Shown here in pieces: positions 25,115 through 33,524 of a stretch of 64,000 bases of DNA. Position 1 is the first letter of the stretch; each line of letters starts with the position of its first letter. Below the pieces are notes generated by a model. That model was given only the letters and a program-made list of their open reading frames with translations. It ran no database searches and was not told the DNA's origin. Both the position numbers and the translations under genes were made by a program. The stretch covers positions 310,001 to 374,000 of the forward strand of contig OZ243043.1 of the NCBI GenBank assembly GCA_965212075.1, read 5' to 3'. The DNA comes from CBDBUR01 sp965212075 (GTDB taxonomy: Bacteria; Pseudomonadota; Alphaproteobacteria; JAPOUT01; G958296285).

Positions 25115-26566
25115 ATGCCCGCAACTCCTGAAACCATTGAGAAAGTCAAAAGCCTCAGCCAATATAAATATGGTTTCTCAACCGATGTTGAGACCGAAAA
25201 GGCGCCCAAAGGGCTTGATGAAAACATCGTCCGGTTCATCTCGGACAAAAAGCGGGAGCCGCAATGGCTGCTGGACTGGCGGCTTGCGGCGTTTCGCCGC
25301 TGGCAGACTATGACCGAGCCGGATTGGGCCGAGCTGCGCCATCCAAAAATTGACTACCAGAACGCTTATTATTATGCCGCCCCCAAATCGCAGGACGACA
25401 AGCCGAAAAGCTTGGACGAGATTGATCCCGAACTTTTGCGCGTTTATGAGAAACTAGGCATCCCGCTCGTTGAGCAGGAGCGCCTCGCCGGAATCGCGGT
25501 GGATGCGGTGTTCGACTCGGTTTCGGTCGCGACCACTTTCCGCGACAAACTCGCCGAGCTTGGCATCATCTTCTGTTCTTTTTCCGAAGCCGTTCATAAT
25601 CATCCAGACCTTGTGAGGAAATATTTAGGCTCGGTCGTGCCTGCGGGCGATAATTATTTTGCCGCGCTCAATTCGGCGGTGTTTTCCGATGGGTCTTTTG
25701 CCTATATCCCGCCCGGCCAGCGCTGCCCGATGGAATTATCCACCTATTTTCGGATCAACGAGGCGATGACCGGACAATTTGAGCGCACCCTCGTCATCGC
25801 CGATCGCGGCGCTTATGTGAGCTATCTTGAGGGCTGCACCGCGCCGATGCGCGACGAAAACCAGCTCCATGCCGCCGTCGTTGAGCTGGTCGCGCTTGAA
25901 GATGCCGAGATCAAATATTCCACCGTGCAGAATTGGTATCCGGGCGACAAAAATGGCAAAGGCGGCATTTATAATTTCGTCACCAAGCGCGGCGACTGCC
26001 GCGAGGCCAGCGCCAAAATATCTTGGACGCAGATTGAAACCGGCTCGGCGATCACGTGGAAATATCCGTCATGTATTTTGCGCGGCGATCATTCCTCCGG
26101 CACGTTTTATTCAGTCGCGATATCCAACAATTACCAGCAGGTTGATAGCGGCACCAAGATGATCCATCTCGGCAAAAACACGTCCAGCCGGATCATCTCC
26201 AAAGGCATTTCGGCGGGGTTCTCGTCCAATGCCTATCGCGGTCTGGTGCGCATCCACCCAAAGGCCGAAAATGCCCGCAACTTCACCCAATGCGACTCGC
26301 TGCTGATCGGCGACAAATCTTCGGCGCACACAATCCCCTATATTGAAGCCCAGCGCAAAGATGCGATGATTGAACATGAAGCCACCACCGCGCGCATCTC
26401 AGCCGAGCGGCTGTTCTATTGCCGCCAGCGCGGCCTCAGCGAGGAAGACGCGCTCGCCCTCATCATTAACGGCTTCTGCCGCGAAGTGCTGCAAAACTTG
26501 CCGATGGAATTCGCCGCCGAAGCGCAAAAGCTGGTCTCGCTCTCATTAGAAGGCAGCGTCGGATGA
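25115..26566 (+). CDS. sufB: Fe-S scaffold protein SufB
   Basis: 483 residues from ATG 25115 (AAAGGAATT upstream); a longer in-frame start at 25025 inside the previous gene is rejected. Motifs: KYGFSTDVE, FRINEAMTGQFERTLVIADR, SYLEGCTAPMRDENQLHAAV and SCILRGDHSSGTFYSVAISN, with the late conserved CDSLLIGDKSSAHTIPYIE. SufB with SufC and SufD builds [4Fe-4S] clusters. It overlaps sufC by 4 bp. Confidence 0.96.
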   Translation: MPATPETIEKVKSLSQYKYGFSTDVETEKAPKGLDENIVRFISDKKREPQWLLDWRLAAFRRWQTMTEPDWAELRHPKIDYQNAYYYAAPKSQDDKPKSLDEIDPELLRVYEKLGIPLVEQERLAGIAVDAVFDSVSVATTFRDKLAELGIIFCSFSEAVHNHPDLVRKYLGSVVPAGDNYFAALNSAVFSDGSFAYIPPGQRCPMELSTYFRINEAMTGQFERTLVIADRGAYVSYLEGCTAPMRDENQLHAAVVELVALEDAEIKYSTVQNWYPGDKNGKGGIYNFVTKRGDCREASAKISWTQIETGSAITWKYPSCILRGDHSSGTFYSVAISNNYQQVDSGTKMIHLGKNTSSRIISKGISAGFSSNAYRGLVRIHPKAENARNFTQCDSLLIGDKSSAHTIPYIEAQRKDAMIEHEATTARISAERLFYCRQRGLSEEDALALIINGFCREVLQNLPMEFAAEAQKLVSLSLEGSVG

Positions 26567-27321
26567 GCGCCGTGCTGGATATTCGCGGCCTTGAAGTCGC
26601 CGTGCAGGACAAGCTCGTGCTTAAAGGGTTTAACCTCCAGATCGGCGCGGCCAGCGTCCATGCGATGATGGGGCCGAACGGCTCGGGCAAAAGCACCTTT
26701 GCGATGGCGCTCGCCGGACGCGATGACTGCCAGATCAAAGCCGGGGAGGTTCTCTATAAAGGCCAAAACCTGCTTGACCTCTCGCCCGAAGAGCGCGCGC
26801 AGCAGGGTCTGTTCATCGGCTTTCAGGTGCCGATCGATCTGCCCGGCGTGCGGCTGATGTCGTTTCTGCAGGTCGCCGTCAATGCGCGGCGCAAGGGCAG
26901 AGGGGAAGCTGCACTCAATCCGGCGGATTTCTTAAGGCTGGTGCGCGACAAAGCGCCGCAGCTCGGCCTCAGCGAGGAGATGCTGCGCCGCGAAGTCAAT
27001 GTCGGCTTCTCCGGCGGCGAGCGCAAAAGGTTTGAAGCGCTGCAGATGATCCTGCTTGAGCCCGACCTCGCCATCTTGGACGAGATCGATTCCGGTTTGG
27101 ATGTGGATGCGCTGCAATTGGTGGCGCGCGCAGCCGATAGTCTGCGCGAAGCGGGCAAGTCGGTGCTGATGATTACTCATTACCAGCGTGTTCTGGAACA
27201 TATTCGGCCTGACAAAATCCATATCCTGCAAGACGGGCAGATCGTGCGCTCCGGCGACAGATCGCTCGCCAAAGAAGTGGAGCGCACCGGCTATGCCGGC
27301 TCGGCTGTGCAAGAAATATAA
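26563..27321 (+). CDS. sufC: Fe-S assembly ATPase SufC
   Basis: 252 residues, ABC-type ATPase. Walker A GPNGSGKST, signature VGFSGGERKR, Walker B LAILDEIDSGLDVDAL and switch His in MITHYQR. SufC drives conformational change in SufBC2D. The coding end overlaps sufD by one base. Confidence 0.96.
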   Translation: MSAVLDIRGLEVAVQDKLVLKGFNLQIGAASVHAMMGPNGSGKSTFAMALAGRDDCQIKAGEVLYKGQNLLDLSPEERAQQGLFIGFQVPIDLPGVRLMSFLQVAVNARRKGRGEAALNPADFLRLVRDKAPQLGLSEEMLRREVNVGFSGGERKRFEALQMILLEPDLAILDEIDSGLDVDALQLVARAADSLREAGKSVLMITHYQRVLEHIRPDKIHILQDGQIVRSGDRSLAKEVERTGYAGSAVQEI

Positions 27322-28394
27322 TGAATGTAATGAATATCCAGCAGCAGGCGCGGGCGCAATTTGAAAAGCTAGGCTGGCCTCATCGCAGGATGGAAGGCTG
27401 GCAGTGGAGCGACTTCGCGCGCGCTATGGAAAAAGAAAAGCAAAAAGAAAAGCAAAAAGAGAATCATAATGCGCAAAATAGCCGCCCGGAGATTTCGCCC
27501 GAAAGAGGCTTTAAGCGCAAAGAGAAAATCTATACAGCACTGCCGGAAGATATGGACGCGCTGACCGCTTTGAATATCGCGCAGGCTGAGCGGAGCGATG
27601 AGATCATCATCGCGCAAAATACGCAGATCACAGAGCCCATCCGGATCAATCATCGTGCGGGGCTTGGAAAAATATCCATCACGCTCGGCGAAAACTCCCG
27701 CGCGACAATCTATGAGCATGTTCACGATGACGGCTTCAGCCATGTGATGACTGAGATCACGCTTCACCCTCACGCAGAGCTTACCCATCTGCGCATTTTT
27801 GACCAGCCCGCAACGGCGATCCTTGCGGCCAAGCTTCATATTGATTTGGCCGCCCATGCGCAATGGCGCGCCGCCGTGATCGCTTCGGGCGCGAAGCTCC
27901 AGCGCATTGATCACCAGATGAAATTTTCCGGCGAAAAAGCGGCAGCGCAATGCAGCGCCGCTCTGATCGCCACGGGCAGCGCCCATTGCGATATTGGCAT
28001 GGCGGCTGACCACGACGCCCCCGACTGCCAGAGCATTTCAACTCTGCGCGCCGTGTTGGACGGCGAAGCGCAGGGGAGCTTTCGCGGCGCGGCCAATGTC
28101 GCGCCCGGCGCGAAGGAGTCGGATGTTCGGCAGCTCGCCAAAGCTCTGCTTTTATCCGATAATGCGCGCATGAATGCCAAGCCGCAGCTAGCCATCCACC
28201 ATGATGATGTCCAATGCGCGCATGGCGTCGCGGTCGGCGCGCTCGATCCCAGCGCGATTTTTTACCTGCAAAGCCGCGCGATCAATAAAAAAGACGCGCA
28301 GCGAATCCTGCTCGCCGCCTTCATCACCGATCTGTTCGCCCATATCCCCGAAGCCGCCGACCTAGCGCTCGCTAGGCTTGAGAGGCTGTTATGA
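27321..28394 (+). CDS. sufD: Fe-S assembly protein SufD
   Basis: 357 residues. Core motifs of the SufB/SufD beta-helix: DGEAQGSFRGAANVAPGAKE, NAKPQLAIHHDDVQCAHGVA and FYLQSRAINKKDAQRILLAAF. The N-terminal region contains a 12-bp tandem array (27430-27441, 27442-27453, diverged 27454-27465) encoding KEKQ-KEKQ-KEN. Even the start is doubled: ATGAATGTA-ATGAATATC (27321-27338), so ATG 27330 is an alternative start. Confidence 0.93.
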   Translation: MNVMNIQQQARAQFEKLGWPHRRMEGWQWSDFARAMEKEKQKEKQKENHNAQNSRPEISPERGFKRKEKIYTALPEDMDALTALNIAQAERSDEIIIAQNTQITEPIRINHRAGLGKISITLGENSRATIYEHVHDDGFSHVMTEITLHPHAELTHLRIFDQPATAILAAKLHIDLAAHAQWRAAVIASGAKLQRIDHQMKFSGEKAAAQCSAALIATGSAHCDIGMAADHDAPDCQSISTLRAVLDGEAQGSFRGAANVAPGAKESDVRQLAKALLLSDNARMNAKPQLAIHHDDVQCAHGVAVGALDPSAIFYLQSRAINKKDAQRILLAAFITDLFAHIPEAADLALARLERLL

Positions 28395-29638
28395 AACAGG
28401 TCCAAAATGCGCGGCAGGACTTCCCGATCCTCGCGCAAAAAATCTACGGCCAGAGATTGAGCTACCTTGATAATGCCGCCTCCGCGCAAAAGCCCGCCGC
28501 CGTCATCGAGGCGATGCGCAAAATGCAGGAGAGCGAATATGCCAATGTCCATCGCGGACTGCATTACCTCGCCAACGCCGCCACCGCGCAGTTTGAAAAT
28601 GCGCGCGGCAAAGTCCAGACCTTCCTCAACGCCGCGTCAAATGAAGAAATCATCTTCACCTCCGGCGCGACCGATTCGATCAATCTGGTGGCGTCGAGCT
28701 TTCTCGCCCCCGACATCCAAGAAGGCGATGAGATCATCCTTTCCGCACTCGAACATCACTCCAACATCGTCCCATGGCATTTTCTGCGCGAGCGGCAGGG
28801 CGCGGTGCTCAAATGGATCCCCTGCCGCGATGACGGCCAGCTCATCTTGGAGGATTATCAAAAGCTGCTCTCGCCCAAAACAAAACTAGTCGCGATCACG
28901 CAGACTTCCAATGTGCTCGGCACGATCACGCCGCTTGAGGCCATCATTGAGATGGCGCACCAGCAAAATGTGCCCGTGCTCGTCGATGGCTGTCAGGGCG
29001 TCGTGCACCAGCCGGTCAATGTGCAGGAACTTGAGTGCGATTTTTATGTCTTCTCCGGCCATAAGCTCTACGGCCCGAACGGGATCGGCGTGCTCTATGC
29101 GCGGCGCGATCTTCTCGAGACAATGCGCCCCTATCGCGGCGGCGGCGAAATGATCAACGAAGTCGCGCGCGACCAGATCACCTATGGCGCGCCGCCGCAT
29201 AAATTTGAGGCCGGAACGCCGCCTATCGTTGAAGCCGCCGGATTGGCCGCCGCGATTGATTATCTGAACGCCTATGACTGGCAGGAGATCCGCGACCATG
29301 AACAGGCGCTGCTCGCACAGGCTGAGCAGGAATTGTCCAAAATCAATTCCATCACTTTGCTGGGCGTAAATGATAGCGTAAATAATGGCGTAAATGGAGG
29401 CGCCGCGCGCGCGCCGATCATCTCTTTTGTCGCCGAGCGCGCGCATCCGCACGACATCGCCGCTTTGGTCGACCAGCAGGGCGTCGCGATCCGCGCCGGC
29501 CATCATTGCGCGCAGCCTCTGATGGCGTCGCTCGGCCTCACGGCGACCGCGCGCGCCTCCTTCGCGCTCTATAATAACGAAGACGACGTCGCGCAATTCG
29601 CCGCCGCTCTGCGCAAAGCCATCGGGTTTTTCTCATGA
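28391..29638 (+). CDS. sufS: Cysteine desulfurase SufS
   Basis: 415 residues, group II desulfurase: RQDFPILAQKIYGQRLSYLD at the start, Lys in FSGHKLYGPNGIGVLY, and Cys in IRAGHHCAQPLM (~373). It gives persulfide sulfur to SufBCD. Near residue 326, three 12-bp units (29366-29377, 29378-29389, 29390-29401) encode GVNDS-VNNG-VNGG, an in-frame tandem array. No SufE or SufU partner is in the window. It overlaps sufT by 4 bp. Confidence 0.94.
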   Translation: MKQVQNARQDFPILAQKIYGQRLSYLDNAASAQKPAAVIEAMRKMQESEYANVHRGLHYLANAATAQFENARGKVQTFLNAASNEEIIFTSGATDSINLVASSFLAPDIQEGDEIILSALEHHSNIVPWHFLRERQGAVLKWIPCRDDGQLILEDYQKLLSPKTKLVAITQTSNVLGTITPLEAIIEMAHQQNVPVLVDGCQGVVHQPVNVQELECDFYVFSGHKLYGPNGIGVLYARRDLLETMRPYRGGGEMINEVARDQITYGAPPHKFEAGTPPIVEAAGLAAAIDYLNAYDWQEIRDHEQALLAQAEQELSKINSITLLGVNDSVNNGVNGGAARAPIISFVAERAHPHDIAALVDQQGVAIRAGHHCAQPLMASLGLTATARASFALYNNEDDVAQFAAALRKAIGFFS

Positions 29639-29970
29639 GCGAACTCAAACTATCTCAAGACCAAATCAGCGCGATGCAGCAAAAGCTCGTCGCGGCGATG
29701 AAAACCGTCTATGACCCCGAAATTCCAGTTGATATTTACGAATTAGGGCTTATCTATCGCATGGATGTTTCCGAAACCGGCCATGTGGATATTGATATGA
29801 CTTTGACCGCGCCGGGCTGTCCGGTGGCCGAGATCATGCCCCAATGGGTCAATGACGCCGCCAGCGCGGTGGAAAATGTCGCCGATGTTCAGGTCAATAT
29901 GGTGTTTGAGCCGCCCTGGGACCCTAGCTGCATGTCCGATGAAGCCCGCTTGGCGCTCAATATGCTATAA
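29635..29970 (+). CDS. sufT: Fe-S assembly accessory SufT (MIP18/DUF59 family)
   Basis: 111 residues. The DUF59 pattern is clear: VYDPEIPVDIYELGLIYRMD, then TLTAPGCPVAEIMP with the conserved Cys, and FEPPWDPSCMSDEARLALN. Such proteins aid maturation of Fe-S proteins. It lies between sufS and sufA, overlapping sufS by 4 bp. Confidence 0.92.
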   Translation: MSELKLSQDQISAMQQKLVAAMKTVYDPEIPVDIYELGLIYRMDVSETGHVDIDMTLTAPGCPVAEIMPQWVNDAASAVENVADVQVNMVFEPPWDPSCMSDEARLALNML

Positions 29971-29980
29971 TGGAGCTATT

Positions 29981-30352
29981 ATGAATCAGATGAAAGCGAT
30001 CTCGCTGACCGAAACCGCCGCCACCCATATCAAGGCGCTTCTCGCCGAAGCGCCCGACGAGCGCCGTCTGCTGCGGCTGGGCATCAAAAATGCCGGATGT
30101 GTCGGCATGTCCTACACTCTGGACTATGTCGCCGAAAAAGACCCGCTCGACGAAGTGGTTGAAGATAGAGGCGTCACCATCGCGATTGAGCCGAAAGCTT
30201 TGATGTTTCTGCTCGGCACCGAGATGGATTACCGCGAGGACGTTTTTGCCTCTACCTTTGTATTCAACAACCCTAATCAGGTGGATCAATGCGGCTGCGG
30301 CGAGTCGGTGGAGCTGCGCCCCGCCTTCACTCTGGATCAGCCCGACGCCTAG
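29981..30352 (+). CDS. sufA: A-type Fe-S carrier SufA/IscA
   Basis: 123 residues from ATG 29981 after TGGAGC. The three ligand cysteines are in NAGCVGMSY and QCGCGESVEL, as in A-type carriers. It would move clusters from SufBCD to targets. It is the last gene of the Suf operon; the palindromic repeat B begins 15 bp after the stop. Confidence 0.93.
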   Translation: MNQMKAISLTETAATHIKALLAEAPDERRLLRLGIKNAGCVGMSYTLDYVAEKDPLDEVVEDRGVTIAIEPKALMFLLGTEMDYREDVFASTFVFNNPNQVDQCGCGESVELRPAFTLDQPDA

Positions 30353-30366
30353 TCAGGGGCCACTTT

Positions 30367-30457
30367 CCGTCATTCCCGCAACAGACTCGTCTGACGATCG
30401 ACAGGTTCTTGGCGATTCCCTGCGATTTACTTGTCAGCGGGAATCCAGTGGACGGGC
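30367..30457 (-). repeat. Dispersed palindromic repeat, copy B (inverted)
   Basis: Read on the minus strand it runs GCCCGTCCACTGGATTCCCG to TTGCGGGAATGACGG, like copies A and C. Its core holds the palindrome CAGACGAGTCTG shared with copy D at 31040. It follows the sufA stop and may serve as the operon end. Confidence 0.8.
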
Positions 30458-30514
30458 ATCATCAACGGAATAGAAAACACTTGCTTTTTTGGCTGTCATC
30501 TCTATTATTTCTGC

Positions 30515-30683
30515 TGTCACTAAAGCAAAGGAAAACTCAAGGCTGGGTTTCCTATTAAATACAACACCCGATGAGAATCGGGTTTCTCGTTTTTTTTCGG
30601 GAAATAGATGGGGCAATTTCCTTTGCTGTTTAGTGACAAAGCCCGGCTTCCTTTGAGGGAAGTCGAAAACACTAAACCAAAGG
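30515..30683 (+). repeat. Inverted and direct copies of a CACTAAANCAAAGG motif around a terminator
   Basis: TGTCACTAAA...GCAAAGGAAA (30515-30534) is inverted at 30617-30638 (22 bp, two extra bases), and a third copy, CACTAAACCAAAGG (30670-30683), lies just before the lipoprotein gene and includes its ribosome-binding site. It looks like a small mobile or regulatory element. The 340-bp gap 30353-30692 is filled by this and repeat B. Confidence 0.7.
30567..30597 (+). terminator. Rho-independent terminator
   Basis: CCCGAT-GAGA-ATCGGG followed by TTTCTCGTTTTTTTT. It is the clearest intrinsic terminator in the window and lies between sufA and the lipoprotein gene, inside the inverted repeat. Confidence 0.8.
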
Positions 30684-30692
30684 GGAATGACC

Positions 30693-31016
30693 ATGATGAC
30701 CTATACAGCCAAAAATCCAATACAGATTCTAGCGCTCTGCGGAATCAGCCTATTACTTGCCGGATGTGCTACTTTTAAGGCACCCGCGATTGTTGATATT
30801 AGCGATTCAAAAGTCGTCGTGCAGAGATCGCACGGACCCGTTTTTGCTCCGAATACCGCGACTGAAAAAGATGTCCAAAAGGAAGCAGATAAAGGGTGCG
30901 GCCAATATAATAAAAAGGCTGTTGCTCTGAGTAATGTGTGCGGACTAACGCAGCAAACACAATTTGGGCCTGTTTGCGCCGCAACCAATTATCTATTTTC
31001 CTGTAAAGACAAATAA
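30693..31016 (+). CDS. Small lipoprotein of unknown function
   Basis: 107 residues from ATG 30693; AAGGGG at 30679-30685 fits this start better than ATG 30687. The signal peptide ends in the lipobox LLAGC, so the mature protein is lipid-anchored. Four further cysteines (KGCGQ, NVCGL, PVCAA, FSCKD) could form two disulfides. No known domain is recognised. Its GC content is lower than its neighbours'. Confidence 0.72.
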   Translation: MMTYTAKNPIQILALCGISLLLAGCATFKAPAIVDISDSKVVVQRSHGPVFAPNTATEKDVQKEADKGCGQYNKKAVALSNVCGLTQQTQFGPVCAATNYLFSCKDK

Positions 31017-31039
31017 TCCCCTGCTTTTATATTTGACTG

Positions 31040-31105
31040 AATCCCCGCTGCCAGACGAGTCTGGTGCGGGGATGACGCGGTGGAGTGAGCGCGGGGATGA
31101 CGCGG
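31040..31105 (+). repeat. Dispersed palindromic repeat, copy D with a partial second unit
   Basis: GAATCCCCGCTG, then CCAGAC-ga-GTCTGG, then TGCGGGGATGACGCGG (31040-31080), and a second GCGCGGGGATGACGCGG (31089-31105). It sits just before the stop of the minus-strand gene and may act as its terminator. Confidence 0.75.
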
Positions 31106-31109
31106 TAAT

Positions 31110-31922
31110 CTATTCGCCGGTGAATTTTGCGTCGCGCTTCTCAACGAAGGCCATCACACCTTCCTCGCGGTCTTTGGTGCGGCCAGCGCGCTGCTGCATC
31201 TGGCGCTCTAAATCAATCTGCTCCTCGTAAGAATTGCCCAAAGAGTTCCAAAATAAATGACGCGTCAAAGTCAGCGCCTGCGTCGGGCCGCTCGCCAAAT
31301 TATGCGACAGCTTCAAAGCCTCATCCATCAGCTCGTCATCCTCATAAACCCGATTGACCATGCCCCACTCTTGCGCCTGCGCGGCTTTGATCCGCTCGCC
31401 CATCAGCGACATCTCCCGCGCGCGCGCTACCCCGACAAGCCGCGGTAAAATCCACGTGGAACCGCCATCCGGCACGAGCCCGATCCGGCGGAACGCCTGC
31501 AGAAAAAACGCCGATTTCGACGCCAGAACCATATCGCCCATCAGCGCAAAGCTCATGCCGACACCCGCCGCCGCGCCATTGACCGCCGTCACAATCGGCA
31601 TGTCCAGATTGCGCAGGCGGCGCAAAATAGGATGATAGCCAACCTCCAAGCCCGCCCCCATATCCAAAGGCCGGTTCGTGCCCGGACTGTTCTCGCCGCG
31701 CTCCACCAGATTGGCACCCGAGCAAAAACCCCGCCCCGCGCCGGTGATCAGCAGACATCTGAAGCCGTGATCGCCGCTTTCAATCTCGTCAAGGGCGAGC
31801 GCAATGCCCCCAAGCATTTTTGAGCCCATCGCATTGAGCGTTTTGGGGTCATTGAGCGTCATAATGGCTAAATTATTGTCAGCGCTGAGTTCCACCAAAG
31901 GATAGCTGCCAAGTTTTTTCAT
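31110..31922 (-). CDS. Enoyl-CoA hydratase/isomerase family protein
   Basis: 270 residues, crotonase fold. The CoA/oxyanion motifs CLLITGAGRGFCSGANLVER and AVNGAAAGVGMSFALMGDMV, and PDGGSTWILPRLVG with Asp, resemble PaaG/MenB-like members; the Glu164-equivalent is not obvious, so isomerase or hydratase cannot be decided. ATG 31922 follows GAAGGGATA on the minus strand. The upstream gap carries a tandem repeat of CATAAAT-type units. Confidence 0.85.
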   Translation of the reverse strand: MKKLGSYPLVELSADNNLAIMTLNDPKTLNAMGSKMLGGIALALDEIESGDHGFRCLLITGAGRGFCSGANLVERGENSPGTNRPLDMGAGLEVGYHPILRRLRNLDMPIVTAVNGAAAGVGMSFALMGDMVLASKSAFFLQAFRRIGLVPDGGSTWILPRLVGVARAREMSLMGERIKAAQAQEWGMVNRVYEDDELMDEALKLSHNLASGPTQALTLTRHLFWNSLGNSYEEQIDLERQMQQRAGRTKDREEGVMAFVEKRDAKFTGE

Positions 31923-31980
31923 TATCCCTTCCCTCTTTGGAATGATTGAAATTATAGCTTCGGATTATACGCCGAACCTC

Positions 31981-32017
31981 CATAAATGTCTCATAAATAT
32001 AATGTCTCATAAATATA
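31981..32017 (+). repeat. Tandem CATAAATATAATGTCT units
   Basis: CATAAATGTCT (31981-31991), CATAAATATAATGTCT (31992-32007) and CATAAATATA (32008-32017) follow each other in the divergent gap between the hydratase and the aldehyde dehydrogenase. They include TATAAT, so they may create promoter -10 boxes. Confidence 0.8.
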
Positions 32018-32075
32018 TTGCAAATATCCGCTTTGTGATAGACTGAATAAAATCAATTATTAGGAGGATCACATT

Positions 32076-33524
32076 ATGTCAACAAATGGTTCAGCTAACG
32101 GCGCGGCATCTTCGGATATGCAGCGCATCCTTGAAGCCCAGCGCGCCGCCCATATCGCCGCAGGCGCGCCCAGTGCCAAAAAACGCATTGATTGGATCAA
32201 TCGCTCCATCGCTTTGCTCGTCGGCCATCAAAAGCAGATCGCTGACGCCATCAGCCAAGATTTCGGCCATCGCAGCCATGAACAATCGCTGCTCGCCGAT
32301 GTGATGGGTTCGATCAGCGCGCTCAAATATGCCCGCGCCCATGTCAAAAAATGGATGAAGGCCGAAAAAAGAACCCCCAACAAGCCGCTTGGCCTGATGC
32401 GCGCCAAAGCTAGAATCGAATACCAGCCCAAAGGCGTCGTCGGCGTGATCTCGCCGTGGAACTTTCCGGTCAACCTCACCTTCTCGCCGCTCGCGAGCGT
32501 CTTCGCCGCAGGAAACCGCGTGATGATTAAACCCTCTGAACATACCCCCGCCGCATCCCAACTGATGAAGGAAATGTTCGCCAAAGAATATGACGAAAAC
32601 GAAGTCGCCGTCTTTGTCGGCGGTCCGGAAGTCGGGCAGCAATTCTCCGGTCTGGCCTTTGATCATCTGCTGTTCACCGGCGGCACCGCAATCGCTTATC
32701 ATGTGATGCGGGCTGCTTCCGAAAACCTCGTGCCGGTGACTTTGGAGCTGGGCGGCAAATCGCCGACGATCATCTCCAAAAAAGCCAATATCGCAGACGC
32801 CGCCGCCAAAGTGATGACCGGCAAAACCCTCAACGCCGGTCAAATATGCCTCGCGCCCGATTATGTGATGATGCCCAAAGACGGCATTGACGAATTCACG
32901 CAGGCCGCAGCCGCTTCGGTGAAGAAAATGTTCCCGACGATGAAGGATAATCCCGACTACACCTCTATGGTCAACCAGCGCCATTATGACCGCCTGCAAT
33001 CCTATCTTGACGATGCGAAGGCCAAAGGCGCAAAAATCGTTGAGATCAACCCCGCCAATGAGGATTTCTCGCAGCAGCCTTATCATAAAATGCCGCCTCA
33101 TCTGATCCTTGACGCCAATGACGATATGAAGGTCATGCAGGAGGAGATTTTCGGCCCGATCCTGCCGGTCAAAGGCTATGATAATCTTCAGGAAGCCGTT
33201 GATTATGTCAATCTGCATCCGCGCCCGCTCGGACTCTACTTCTTCGGCGACGACAAAAAAGAGCAGGAAAAAGTGATTGACAATACCACCTCCGGCGGCG
33301 TGACCGTCAATGACGTGATCATGCATGTCTCAATGGATGATCTGCCGTTTGGCGGCATCGGGCCGAGCGGCATGGGCTCTTATCACGGCAAAGAGGGCTT
33401 TATGGAGTTCAGCCACGCTAAATCCATCTATACCCAGTCGCCGATGAAAATGGTCGCTGAAATGTTCCGCGCCCCTTATGGGCCGAAACATCGCAAACTG
33501 CTCAAACAGCAGATTAAGCCTTAA
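32076..33524 (+). CDS. Aldehyde dehydrogenase, coniferyl-aldehyde-dehydrogenase-like
   Basis: 482 residues. Class-3-type ALDH: SPWNFPVNLTFSPLASVFAA, catalytic Glu in LELGGKSPTI (~223), catalytic Cys in GQICLAPDYVM (~255). Closest by pattern to coniferyl aldehyde dehydrogenases that convert aryl aldehydes to acids. ATG 32076 follows TTAGGAGGATC. The stop overlaps the convergent rhlE stop by 3 bp. Confidence 0.88.
   Translation: MSTNGSANGAASSDMQRILEAQRAAHIAAGAPSAKKRIDWINRSIALLVGHQKQIADAISQDFGHRSHEQSLLADVMGSISALKYARAHVKKWMKAEKRTPNKPLGLMRAKARIEYQPKGVVGVISPWNFPVNLTFSPLASVFAAGNRVMIKPSEHTPAASQLMKEMFAKEYDENEVAVFVGGPEVGQQFSGLAFDHLLFTGGTAIAYHVMRAASENLVPVTLELGGKSPTIISKKANIADAAAKVMTGKTLNAGQICLAPDYVMMPKDGIDEFTQAAAASVKKMFPTMKDNPDYTSMVNQRHYDRLQSYLDDAKAKGAKIVEINPANEDFSQQPYHKMPPHLILDANDDMKVMQEEIFGPILPVKGYDNLQEAVDYVNLHPRPLGLYFFGDDKKEQEKVIDNTTSGGVTVNDVIMHVSMDDLPFGGIGPSGMGSYHGKEGFMEFSHAKSIYTQSPMKMVAEMFRAPYGPKHRKLLKQQIKP

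Noticed and set aside
32091..33326. A 411-codon open frame opposite the aldehyde dehydrogenase
   Set aside because: The + strand product has all ALDH motifs and length; the antisense product is His/Gly-rich and matches nothing.
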